From positions 26,442,439 to 26,506,438 of the forward strand of contig NC_053413.1 in NCBI RefSeq assembly GCF_016859285.1: a DNA stretch of 64,000 nt. The letters are read 5' to 3'. Within the stretch, counting starts at the first letter, position 1. Every line of letters begins with the position of its first letter. The notes beneath the pieces were generated by a model, which was given only the letters and a program-made list of their open reading frames with translations, did not search any database and had not been told where the DNA came from. Below, one piece after another: positions 11,478-21,820 of this stretch. A program made the translations under genes and the position numbers. This DNA comes from Xiphias gladius (lineage: Eukaryota > Chordata > Actinopteri > Istiophoriformes > Xiphiidae).

Positions 11478-13142
11478 ATGGCGCAGAAAGGAGTTCAGCT
11501 GGACCTGGAAACCTTTTCCTGTTCGATCTGTCTGGATCTACTGAAGGATCCGGTGACTGTTCCCTGTGGACACAGCTACTGCATGAACTGTATTAAAAGC
11601 TTCTGGGATGAAGAGGATGAGAAGAAAATCCACAGCTGCCCTCAGTGTAGGCAGACCTTCACACCGAGGCCTGTCCTGGTGAAAAACACCATGTTAGCAG
11701 CTTTGGTGGAGGAGCTGAAGAAAACGGGACTCCAAGCTGCTCCTGCTGATCCCGGCTATGCTGGACCTGAAGATGTGGCCTGTGATGTCTGCACTGTGAG
11801 AAAACTGAAAGCTCTGAAATCCTGTTTGGTGTGTCTGGCATCTTACTGTGAGACACACCTACAGCCCCATTTTAAATCACCTACATTTGAAAAACACAAG
11901 CTGGTGGACCCCTCCAAGAAGCTCCAGGAGAACATCTGCTCTCGTCATGATGAATTGATGAAGATGTTCTGCCGCACTGATCAGCAGTGTATCTGTTATC
12001 TCTGCTCTGTGGATGAACATAAAGGCCACGACACAGTCTCAGCTGCTGCAGAAAGGACTGAGAGGCAGAGAGAGCTGGAGCTGAGTCGACAACAAATCCA
12101 GCAGAGAATCCAGGACAGAGAGAGAGATGTGAAGGTGCTTCAACGGGAGGCGGAGATCATCAATCGCTCTGCTGATAAAGCAGTGGAGGACAGTGAGAAG
12201 ATCTTCACTGAGCTGATCCGTCTCATCGAGAAAAGAAGCTCTGGTGTGAAGCAGCGGATCAGATCCCAGCAGAAAACTGAAGTGAGTCAAGTCAAAGAGC
12301 TTCAGGAGAAGCTGGAGCAGGAGATCAATGAGCTGAAGAGGAAAGACGCTGAGCTGAAGCAGCTCTCACACACAGAGGATCACAACCAGTTTCTACGCAA
12401 CTACCCCTCATTGTCAGGACTCAGTCAATCTACAGACTCATCCAGCATCAATATCCGTCCTCTGAGGTACTTTGAAGATGTGACAGCAGCTGTGTCAGAG
12501 GTCAGAGATAAACTACAGGACATTCTGACTGAGAAATGGACAAACATCTTAATGACAGTGACTGAAGTGGATGTTTTGCTGCCACAACCGGAGCCCAAGA
12601 CCAGAGCTGAATTCTTAAAATATTCACAGGAAATCACACTGGATCCAAACACAGCACACACACGTCTGTTATTATCTGAGGGCAACAGAAAAGCAACATT
12701 AATGAAACAACATCAGTCTTATCCTAGTCACCCAGACAGATTCACTACATGGTGTCAGGTCCTGAGCAGAGAGAGTCTGATTGGACGTTGTTACTGGGAG
12801 GTGGAAAAAGGCGGGGGTGGAGTTTCAGTAATGGTTGCATACAAAGACAATAACTCTGTAAATGAAAAATGTGGAGATAATGACAAGTCTTGGGCCTTAG
12901 AATTTTACAAAAATCGTTATGACCTCAGACATAACAATATCAAAACTTCCATCTCAGGTCCTCATTCCTCCAGAGTAGGAGTGTACCTGGATCACAGTGC
13001 AGGTATTCTGTCCTTCTACAGTGTCTCTGAAACCATGACTCTACTCCACAGAGTCCAGACCACATTTACACAGCCTCTCTATGCTGGACTTTGGCTTTAC
13101 TGGCCAGTTGGAGCCAATGCTGAGTTCTGTAAATTCCAGTAG
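11478..13142 (+). CDS. finTRIM/TRIM16-like E3 ubiquitin ligase, copy 2 (divergent SPRY)
   Basis: This is an intronless 554-aa TRIM protein with the same RING, B-box and coiled-coil layout as copy 1 and near-identical sequence there (RING core SCSICLDLLKDPVTVPCGH). It has the B-type linker (WTNILMTVTEVDVL). Its SPRY is the most divergent of the four: between about 12805 and 12970 it reads EKGGGGVSVMVAYKDNNS, then NEKCGDNDKSWALEFYKNRY and DLRHNNIKTSISGPHSS, where the other three share WRRRVYVAVAYK/WRRRVFVAVAYK and GYTFWYNSIKTPVSGPQSS. The C-terminus is LYWPVGANAEFCKFQ. In TRIM proteins the SPRY variable loops contact the target, so this copy probably recognises something else (inference). The start was chosen as in copy 1. 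Confidence 0.93.
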   Translation: MAQKGVQLDLETFSCSICLDLLKDPVTVPCGHSYCMNCIKSFWDEEDEKKIHSCPQCRQTFTPRPVLVKNTMLAALVEELKKTGLQAAPADPGYAGPEDVACDVCTVRKLKALKSCLVCLASYCETHLQPHFKSPTFEKHKLVDPSKKLQENICSRHDELMKMFCRTDQQCICYLCSVDEHKGHDTVSAAAERTERQRELELSRQQIQQRIQDRERDVKVLQREAEIINRSADKAVEDSEKIFTELIRLIEKRSSGVKQRIRSQQKTEVSQVKELQEKLEQEINELKRKDAELKQLSHTEDHNQFLRNYPSLSGLSQSTDSSSINIRPLRYFEDVTAAVSEVRDKLQDILTEKWTNILMTVTEVDVLLPQPEPKTRAEFLKYSQEITLDPNTAHTRLLLSEGNRKATLMKQHQSYPSHPDRFTTWCQVLSRESLIGRCYWEVEKGGGGVSVMVAYKDNNSVNEKCGDNDKSWALEFYKNRYDLRHNNIKTSISGPHSSRVGVYLDHSAGILSFYSVSETMTLLHRVQTTFTQPLYAGLWLYWPVGANAEFCKFQ

Positions 13143-13867
13143 AAAAAAAAGTAATTTAAGAGGCAGTTGGTCAACATCTTTATCTTAATTTATCAGTTTA
13201 TTTGGTCTCCATGTTTGTTGCTAAAAGCTCATTGCTGTTGTGCCTCTGCGCTGCATGGAGATCACCTGTCAATCAAACATTATGGGTGGTACTTTGGCAT
13301 CTTCTCCTTTATCGTCCTGTTGATGTTTGACTTTCTTTAGGTGGAGCTGGAGCCTCGGAGGAGATCACTGCTCATGATGATTTTTGTTTACGTAAACTTA
13401 TGTTTCTCCACGTGAAAATGTAAACTTCTCTCTTCTCTAAATGTTTGTTGAATATTTGTACTGATGTATTTGTATGTTGTTGTTTCTCTTCCGCTGCATG
13501 AGCCTGAACAGACAAATCACCAGTCCTTCCTTTATCTGAGATATTTAGTTCTCACTGTGAAAAGAAAGAAAGCTATAATTACGTTTACATTAATGCGTTT
13601 GTCAGATCAAATGTTGTCTTTGCACAAATCGGCTTACAAAGAAGATGCTCTGATGTATTATAAAACTGTATTCATTGTGGTTATAGTCAATAAGGAGATA
13701 CTTCATTATTTATACTGAACTGTCAACAAAGAAATGCATCTAAAACAGTCATGATTAAGGTTCCTGACAACATCAAAGATAAAGTTAATCCAACTGTTAT
13801 AAAAAGAAATAATTTTTTATTATAATGTCAGTAATTATATTTGAAAATGTGCATTCAGATAAATCAG

Positions 13868-13873
13868 AATAAA
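13868..13873 (+). terminator. Poly(A) signal of TRIM copy 2
   Basis: AATAAA lies at the same place in the 3' region as in copy 1. Confidence 0.45.
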
Positions 13874-15101
13874 CATATTCAATTGAACCAAAGTTGGCTG
13901 AAATACAAGAAGTCACAGAGAATCACATCTTGAATTTGATAGGATTCATATTTTCCACCTTATCTTATAACGTTATTCATATGCCCATATGTAGAGGCAG
14001 TGAAAGAGGTATTGATTGCTGTCATCTTTCCAACTGTCCAATGATGGAAGTTATATACACATTTCTACTTTACTCCACTACATTTTAGAGGGGAACATTG
14101 TTCTTTTTTCTCCGCTACACGTCTTTCACAGCTGTAGTTACTTTGCAGAGTCAGATTAATGATACAGATCACAGTCAAGAAATAAATTGTGATGTATCAT
14201 CGTAGGTAATACAAGATTCAAAAACTACCCAGAAGTATATGAAGTCATTAAAATTAGTCCCACCTTTAGCAGCTGCAACATTAAAGTGATGTTTACACAT
14301 GAATGCGTCAGTGATTAAAATCCAATAATCTAATATACATAATTCTGAAAGGAGCCATTCTGCATAATGAGTTCTTTTACATTTGATACTTTACCAATAT
14401 GTTTTGATGATGCTTATACTTTTGCACCTTTACTTAAATAAAACTCTGAAAGAAATCACTTTTACTTGCAACAGAGTATTTCTATAAGCAGCATATAGAA
14501 ACATAATGCACGGTTAGCATTGATCATAGATTTCACAAATTGTGTCTCAATTGGTGTGTTGACGGTAGAAATCTCTTATTTACAAACCATTTTTCCTGAA
14601 GCCTGCAGGGATGAAACTGTCCAGAAGTACTGAACTGAACCCCATCCTGTCCCTAGTTTGGTAAATATATTTGTTTGCATTACGACTCTTTGTCTTCTCA
14701 AAACATGGCCAAACAATAGCAATGACGTCAACGCCTGCATCCAAAGGGATTAGTTACTTATACACTGATTTGTAGTTTGTATTGTATTTATCTGTGTATG
14801 GTGAGTAAGTATTTCTATTAGTCATATTCTGCAATTTATATTGTAAAAAGAGTGAATCACACAGAATCAAACTGCTCCTCTTCCTGGAATGAATCGAATC
14901 CTGATAACCCTCCCTCTTCTTCCTGCTCTCAAACACAGTGAACTTTACTCTGTCCATATATTTCCTTGTTCCTTCCCCTTCAGATCTACAGTTTGAAGAT
15001 GGGTGGAACCAACATGTGGTGAAGTGCAAGAGCTGACAGGCCCCGTTCACTGCAGAAACAGATGTTGTTAAGATCAGAGCTCAAACTAGTTTCGGTTCTA
15101 A

Positions 15102-15113
15102 GAAAGTGAAACT
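15102..15113 (+). promoter_or_regulatory. ISRE upstream of TRIM copy 3
   Basis: GAAAGTGAAACT, a perfect ISRE core, ends 28 nt before ATG 15142. Confidence 0.75.
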
Positions 15114-15141
15114 CAGACAGTCGTTGCCACTGAGAGGTGAA

Positions 15142-16815
15142 ATGGCGCAGAAAGGAGTTCAGCTGGACCTGGAAACCTTTTCCTGTGCGATCTGTCTGGA
15201 TCTACTGAAGGATCCGGTGGCTGTTCCCTGTGGACACAGCTACTGCATGAACTGTATTAAAAGCTTCTGGGATGAAGAGGATGAGAAGAAAATCCACAGC
15301 TGCCCTCAGTGTAGGCAGACCTTCACACCGAGGCCTGTCCTGGTGAAAAACACCATGTTAGCAGCTTTGGTGGAGGAGCTGAAGAAAACTGGACTCCAAG
15401 CTGCTCCTGCTGATCCCGGCTATGCTGGACCTGAAGATGTGGCCTGTGATGTCTGCACTGTGAGAAAACTGAAAGCTCTGAAATCCTGCTTGGTGTGTCT
15501 GGCATCTTACTGTGAGACACACCTACAGCCCCATTTTAAATCACCTACATTTGAAAAACACAAGCTGTTGGACCCCTCCAAGAAGCTCCAGGAGAACATC
15601 TGCTCTCGTCATGATGAATTGATGAAGATGTTCTGCCGCACTGATCAGCAGTGTATCTGTTATCTCTGCTCTGTGGATGAACATAAAGGCCACGACACAG
15701 TCTCAGCTGCTGCAGAAAGGACTGAGAGGCAGAGAGAGCTGGAGCTGAGTCGACAACAAATCCAGCAGAGAATCCAGGACAGAGAGAGAGATGTGAAGGT
15801 GCTTCAACAGGAGGCGGAGGCCATCAATCGCTCTGCTGATAAAGCAGTGGAGGATAGTGAGAAGATCTTCACTGAGCTGATCCATCTCATCGAGAAAAGA
15901 AGCTCTGGTGTGAAGCAGCGGATCAGATCCCAGCAGAAAACTGAAGTGAGTCAAGTCAAAGAGCTTCAGGAGAAGCTGGAGCAGGAGATCAATGAGCTGA
16001 AGAGGAAAGACGCTGAGCTGAAGCAGCTCTCACACACAGAGGATCACAACCAGTTTCTACGCAACTACCCCTCATTGTCAGGACTCAGTCAATCTACAGA
16101 CTCATCCAGCATCAATATCCGTCCTCTGAGGTACTTTGAAGACGTGACAGCAGCTGTGTCAGAGGTCAGAGATAAACTACAGGACATTCTGACTGAGAAA
16201 TGGACAAACATCTTAATGACAGTGACTGGAGTGGATGTTTTGCTGCCACAACCGGAGCCCAAGACCAGAGCTGGATTCTTAAAATATTCACAGGAAATCA
16301 CACTGGATCCAAACACAGCACACACAGGTCTGTTATTATCTGAGGGAAACAGAAAAGCAACATTAATGAAACAACATCAGTCTTATCCTAGTCACCCAGA
16401 AAGATTCACTAAATATTTTCAGGTCCTGAGTAGAGAGAGTCTGATTGGACGTTGTTACTGGGAGGTGGAGTGGAGAAGAAGAGTTTATGTAGCAGTCGCA
16501 TACAAGGATATAAGGAGAACGGGGAGATCGGATGAATGTGTATTTGGATTCAATAACAAATCTTGGACATTAAATTGTGACCAAATGGGTTATACGTTCT
16601 GGTATAACAGCATCAAGACTCCAGTCTCAGGTCCTCAGTCCTCCAGAGTAGGAGTGTACCTGGATCACAGTGCAGGTATTCTGTCCTTCTACAGTGTCTC
16701 TGAAACCATGACTCTCCTCCACAGAGTCCAGACCACATTCACTCAGCCTCTCTATGCTGGACTGTGGTTTAGTGGATATAAAGGAACCAATGCTGAGTTC
16801 TGTGAACTCAAATAG
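15142..16815 (+). CDS. finTRIM/TRIM16-like E3 ubiquitin ligase, copy 3 (mosaic)
   Basis: This is an intronless 557-aa TRIM protein. The RING (SCAICLDLLKDPVAVPCGH), B-boxes and coiled coil are as in the other copies, with small changes such as HKLLDPSKK and TELIHLIEK. The linker is B-type like copy 2 (WTNILMTVTGVDVL), but the SPRY and C-terminus are copy-1-like (WRRRVYVAVAYKDIRRTGRS, then FSGYKGTNAEFCELK). It is therefore a mosaic of the two types, as expected from gene conversion or unequal crossover. The loop DIRRTGRSDECVFGFNNK differs from copies 1 and 4 (NISGAERLDECVFGLNNK). Confidence 0.93.
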   Translation: MAQKGVQLDLETFSCAICLDLLKDPVAVPCGHSYCMNCIKSFWDEEDEKKIHSCPQCRQTFTPRPVLVKNTMLAALVEELKKTGLQAAPADPGYAGPEDVACDVCTVRKLKALKSCLVCLASYCETHLQPHFKSPTFEKHKLLDPSKKLQENICSRHDELMKMFCRTDQQCICYLCSVDEHKGHDTVSAAAERTERQRELELSRQQIQQRIQDRERDVKVLQQEAEAINRSADKAVEDSEKIFTELIHLIEKRSSGVKQRIRSQQKTEVSQVKELQEKLEQEINELKRKDAELKQLSHTEDHNQFLRNYPSLSGLSQSTDSSSINIRPLRYFEDVTAAVSEVRDKLQDILTEKWTNILMTVTGVDVLLPQPEPKTRAGFLKYSQEITLDPNTAHTGLLLSEGNRKATLMKQHQSYPSHPERFTKYFQVLSRESLIGRCYWEVEWRRRVYVAVAYKDIRRTGRSDECVFGFNNKSWTLNCDQMGYTFWYNSIKTPVSGPQSSRVGVYLDHSAGILSFYSVSETMTLLHRVQTTFTQPLYAGLWFSGYKGTNAEFCELK

Positions 16816-17538
16816 AAAGAAGTCATTTAAGGGACAGTTGGTCAAAATCTGTGTTTTAGTTCATCCGTTTATTTGGTCTCCATGTTTGTTGCTAAAAGTT
16901 CATTGCTGTTGTGCTTCTGCGCTGCACGGAGATCACCTGTCAATCAAACATTATGGGTGGTACTTTGGCATCTTCTCCTTTATCGTCCTGTTGATGTTTG
17001 ACTTTCTTTAGGTGGAGCTGGAGCCTCGGAGGAGATCACTGCTCATGATGATTTTTGTTTACGTAAACTTATGTTTCTCCACGTGAAAATGTAAACTTCT
17101 CTCTTCTCTAAATGTTTGTTGAATATTTGTATTGATGTATTTGTATGTTGTTGTTTCTCTTCCGCTGCATGAACCTGAACAGACAAATCACCAGACCTTA
17201 CTTTATCTGAGATATTTAGTTCTCACTGTGAAAAGAAAGAAAGCTATAATTACATTTATATTAATGCGTTTGTCAGATCAAATGTTGTCTTTGCACAAAT
17301 CGGCTTACAAAGAAGATGCTCTGATGTATTATAAAACTGTATTCATCGTGGTTATAGTCAATAAGGAGATACTTCATTATTTATACTGAACTGTCAACAA
17401 AGAAATGCATCTAAAACAGTCATGATTAAGGTTCCTGACAACATCAAAGATAAAGTTAATCCAACTGTTATAAAAAGAAATAAGTTTTTATTATAATGTC
17501 AGTAATTATATTTGAAAATGTGCATTCAGTTAAATCAG

Positions 17539-17544
17539 AATAAA
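17539..17544 (+). terminator. Poly(A) signal of TRIM copy 3
   Basis: AATAAA lies at the conserved place in the 3' region. Confidence 0.45.
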
Positions 17545-18771
17545 CATATTCAATTGAACCAAAGTTGGCTGAAATACAAGAATTCACAGAGAATCACATC
17601 TTGAATTTGACAGGATTCATATTTTCCACCTTATCTTATAACGTTATTCATATGCCCATATGTAGAGGCAGTGAAAGAGGTATTGATTGCTGTCATCTTT
17701 CCAACTGTCCAATGATGGAAGTTATATACACATTTCTACTTTACTCTACTACATTTTAGAGGGGAACATTGTTCTTTTTTCTCCGCTACACGTCTTTCAC
17801 AGCTGTAGTTACTTTGCAGAGTCAGATTAATGATACAGATCACAGTCAAGAAATAAATTGTGATGTATCATCGTAGGTAATACAAGATTCAAAAACTACC
17901 CAGAAGTATATGAAGTCATTAAAATTAGTCCCACCTTTAGCAGCTGCAACATTAAAGTGATGTTTACACATGAATGCGTCAGTGATTAAAATCCAATAAT
18001 CTAATATACATAATTCTGAAAGGAGCCATTCTGCATAATGAGTTCTTTTACATTTGATACTTTACCAATATGTTTTGATGATGCTTATACTTTTGCACCT
18101 TTACTTAAATAAAACTCTGAAAGAAATCACTTTTACTTGCAACAGAGTATTTCTATAAGCAGCATATAGAAACATAATGCACGGTTAGCATTGATCATAG
18201 ATTTCTAAATTGTGTCTCAATTGGTGTGTTGACGGTAGAAATCTCTTATTTACAAACCATTTTTGCTGAAGCCTGCAGGGATGAAACTGTCCAGAAGTAC
18301 TGAACTGAACCCCATCCTGTCCCTAGTTTGGTAAATATATTTGTTTGCATTACGACTCTTTGTCTTCTCAAAACATGGCCAAACAATAGCAATGACGTCA
18401 ACGCCTGCATCCAAAGGGATTAGTTACTTATACACTGATTTGTAGTTTGTATTGTAGTTATCTGTGTATGGTGAGTAAGTATTTCTATTAGTCATATTCT
18501 GCAATTTATATTGTAAAAAGAGTGAATCACACAGAATCAAACTGCTCCTCTTCCTGGAATGAATCGAATCCTGATAACCCTCCCTCTTCTTCCTGCTCTC
18601 AAACACAGTGAACTTTACTCTGTCCATATATTTCCTTGTTCCTTCCCCTTCAGATCTACAGTTTGAAGATGGGTGGAACCAACATGTGGTGAAGTGCAAG
18701 AGCTGACAGGCCCCGTTCACTGCAGAAACAGATGTTGTTAAGATCAGAGCTCAAACTAGTTTCGGTTCTAA

Positions 18772-18783
18772 GAAAGTGAAACT
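18772..18783 (+). promoter_or_regulatory. ISRE upstream of TRIM copy 4
   Basis: GAAAGTGAAACT, a perfect ISRE core, ends 28 nt before ATG 18812. Confidence 0.75.
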
Positions 18784-18811
18784 CAGACAGTCGTTGCTAC
18801 TGAGAGGTGAA

Positions 18812-20491
18812 ATGGCGCAGAAAGGAGTTCAGCTGGACCTGGAAACCTTTTCCTGTGCGATCTGTCTGGATCTACTGAAGGATCCGGTGGCTGTTCCCTG
18901 TGGACACAGCTACTGCATGAACTGTATTAAAAGCTTCTGGGATGAAGAGGATGAGAAGAAAATCCACAGCTGCCCTCAGTGTAGGCAGACCTTGACACCG
19001 AGGCCTGTCCTGGTGAAAAACACCATGTTAGCAGCTTTGGTGGAGGAGCTGAAGAAAACTGGACTCCAAGCTGCTCCTGCTGATCCCGGCTATGCTGGAC
19101 CTGAAGATGTGGCCTGTGATGTCTGCACTGTGAGAAAACTGAAAGCTGTCAAGTCCTGTTTGATTTGTCTTGTCTCTTACTGTGACAAGCACCTCCAACC
19201 TCATTATGAGTCTCCAGCCTTTGAAAATCACAAGCTGGTGGACCCCTCCAAGAAGCTCCAGGAGAACATCTGCTCTCGTCATGATGAATTGATGAAGATG
19301 TTCTGCCGCACTGATCAGCAGTGTATCTGTTATCTCTGCTCTGTGGATGAACATAAAGGCCACGACACAGTCTCAGCTGCTGCAGAAAGGACTGAGAGGC
19401 AGAGAGAGCTGGAGCTGAGTCGACAACAAATCCAGCAGAGAATCCAGGACAGAGAGAGAGATGTGAAGGTGCTTCAACAGGAGGCGGAGGCCATCAATCG
19501 CTCTGCTGATAAAGCAGTGGAGGATAGTGAGAAGATCTTCACTGAGCTGATCCGTCTCATCGAGAAAAGAAGCTCTGGTGTGAAGCAGCAGATCAGATCC
19601 CAGCAGAAAACTGAAGTGAGTCAAGTCAAAGAGCTTCAGGAGAAGCTGGAGCAGGAGATCAATGAGCTGAAGAGGAAAGACGCTGAGCTGAAGCAGCTCT
19701 CACACACAGAGGATCACAACCAGTTTCTACGCAACTACCCCTCATTGTCAGGATTCAGTCAATCTACAGACTCATCCAGCATCAATATCCGTCCTCTGAG
19801 GTACTTTGAAGATGTGACAGCAGCTGTGTCAGGGGTCAGAGATAAACTACAGGACATTCTCACTGAGAAATGGATGAAGATCTCATTGACAGAGGCTGAG
19901 ATGGATGTTCCTCCATCACATCCACAACCGGAGCCCAAGACCAGAGCTGGATTCTTAAAATATTCACAGGAAATCACACTGGATCCAAACACAGCACACA
20001 CACGTCTGTTATTATCTGAGGGAAACAGAAAAGCAACATTAATGAGTCAGCGACAGTCTTGTCCTAGTCACCCAGACAGATTCATTAGATGGCGTCAGGT
20101 CCTGAGTAAAGAGAGTCTGATTGGACGTTGTTACTGGGAGGTGGAGTGGAGAAGAAGAGTTTTTGTAGCAGTCGCATACAAGAATATCAGTGGAGCAGAA
20201 AGATTGGATGAATGTGTATTCGGACTAAATAACAAATCTTGGGCATTAAATTGTGACCAAATGGGTTATACGTTCTGGTATAACAGCATCAAGACTCCAG
20301 TCTCAGGTCCTCAGTCCTCCAGAGTAGGAGTGTACCTGGATCACAGTGCAGGTATTCTGTCCTTCTACAGTGTCTCTGAAACCATGACTCTACTCCACAG
20401 AGTCCAGACCACATTCACTCAGCCTCTCTATGCTGGACTTTGGCTTTACTGGCAAGTTGGAGCCAATGCTGAGTTCTGTAAATTCCAGTAG
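18812..20491 (+). CDS. finTRIM/TRIM16-like E3 ubiquitin ligase, copy 4 (two conversion patches)
   Basis: This is an intronless 559-aa TRIM protein with RING, two B-boxes, coiled coil and PRY-SPRY in the same positions as copy 1. The linker is A-type (as copy 1) and the SPRY body is copy-1-like, but the last residues (LYWQVGANAEFCKFQ) and the first bases after the stop are copy-2-like. In the B-box 1/B-box 2 interval, 19148-19228 carries about 22 differences in 81 bp from all other copies (VKSCLICLVSYCDKHLQPHY against LKSCLVCLASYCETHLQPHF), with near-identical flanks. The Cys/His ligands are kept, so the gene still looks functional. Confidence 0.93.
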   Translation: MAQKGVQLDLETFSCAICLDLLKDPVAVPCGHSYCMNCIKSFWDEEDEKKIHSCPQCRQTLTPRPVLVKNTMLAALVEELKKTGLQAAPADPGYAGPEDVACDVCTVRKLKAVKSCLICLVSYCDKHLQPHYESPAFENHKLVDPSKKLQENICSRHDELMKMFCRTDQQCICYLCSVDEHKGHDTVSAAAERTERQRELELSRQQIQQRIQDRERDVKVLQQEAEAINRSADKAVEDSEKIFTELIRLIEKRSSGVKQQIRSQQKTEVSQVKELQEKLEQEINELKRKDAELKQLSHTEDHNQFLRNYPSLSGFSQSTDSSSINIRPLRYFEDVTAAVSGVRDKLQDILTEKWMKISLTEAEMDVPPSHPQPEPKTRAGFLKYSQEITLDPNTAHTRLLLSEGNRKATLMSQRQSCPSHPDRFIRWRQVLSKESLIGRCYWEVEWRRRVFVAVAYKNISGAERLDECVFGLNNKSWALNCDQMGYTFWYNSIKTPVSGPQSSRVGVYLDHSAGILSFYSVSETMTLLHRVQTTFTQPLYAGLWLYWQVGANAEFCKFQ

Positions 20492-21216
20492 AAAAAAAAG
20501 TAATTTAAGAGGCAGTTGGTCAAAATCTGTGTTTTAGTTCATCCGTTTATTTGGTCTCCATGTTTGTTGCTAAAAGCTCATTGCTGTTGTGCTTCTGCGC
20601 TGCATGGAGATCACCTGTCAATCAAACATTATAGATGGTACTTTGGCATCTTCTCCTTTATCGTCCTGTTGATGTTTGACTTTCTTTAGGTGGAGCTGGA
20701 GCCTCGGAGGAGATCACTGCTCATGATGATTTTTGTTTACGTAAACTTATGTTTCTCCACGTGAAAATGTAAACTTCTCTCTTCTCTAAATGTTTGTTGA
20801 ATATTTGTACTGATGTATTTGTATGTTGTTGTTTCTCTTCCGCTGCATGAACCTGAACAGACAAATCACCAGACCTTCCTTTATCTGAGATATTTAGTTC
20901 TCACTGTGAAAAGAAAGAAAGCTATAATTACATTTATATTAATGCGTTTGTCAGATCAAATGTTGTCTTTGCACAAATCGGCTTACAAAGAAGATGCTCT
21001 GATGTATTATAAAACTGTATTCATCGTGGTTATAGTCAATAAGGAGATACTTCATTATTTATACTGAACTGTCAACAAAGAAATGCATCTAAAACAGTCA
21101 TGATTAAGGTTCCTGACAACATCAAAGATAAAGTTAATCCAACTGTTATAAAAAGAAATAATTTTTTATTATAATGTCAGTAATTATATTTGAAAATGTG
21201 CATTCAGATAAATCAG

Positions 21217-21222
21217 AATAAA
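21217..21222 (+). terminator. Poly(A) signal of TRIM copy 4
   Basis: AATAAA lies at the conserved place in the 3' region of the last unit. Confidence 0.45.
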
Positions 21223-21820
21223 CATATTCAATTGAACCAAAGTTGGCTGAAATACAAGAAGTCACAGAGAATCACATCTTGAATTTGATAGGATTCATAT
21301 TTTCCACCTTATAACGTTATTCATATGCCCATATGTAGAGACAGTGAAAGAGGTATTGATTGCTGTCATCTTTCCAACTGTCCAATGATGGAAGTTATAT
21401 ACACATTTCTACTTTACTCTACTACATTTTAGAGGGGAACATTGTTCTTTTTTCTCCGCTACACGTCTTTCACAGCTGTAGTTACTTTGCAGAGTCAGAT
21501 TAATGATACAGATCACAGTCAAGAAATAAATTGTGATGTATCATCGTAGGTAATACAAGATTCAAAAACTACCCAGAAGTATATGAAGTCATTAAAATTA
21601 GTCCCACCTTTAGCAGCTGCAACATTAAAGTGATGTTTACACATGAATGCGTCAGTGATTAAAATCCAATAATCTAATATACATAATTCTGAAAGGAGCC
21701 ATTCTGCATAATGAGTTCTTTTACATTTGATACTTTACCAATATGTTTTGATGATGCTTATATTTTTGCACCTTTACTTAAATAAAACTCTGAAAGAAAT
21801 CACTTTTACGTGCAACAGAG

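Larger units (their letters stand above)
6419..21820 (+). repeat. Tandem array of TRIM gene units, period about 3.67 kb
   Basis: The landmark CAATTGAACC recurs at 6544, 10221, 13880, 17551 and 21229 (spacings 3677, 3659, 3671 and 3678). A full unit holds about 270 bp of TRIM upstream sequence, one intronless TRIM ORF, a shared 3' region with AATAAA, and about 450 bp of an interspersed repeat. The array holds a truncated first unit (TRIM relic) and four complete TRIM genes, all head to tail. Units are near-identical by eye except inside the linker and SPRY coding parts. It ends near 21820, where the last unit runs on into different sequence (GAATACACTGTGGCC instead of GTATTTCTATAAGCAGC). Confidence 0.95.
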
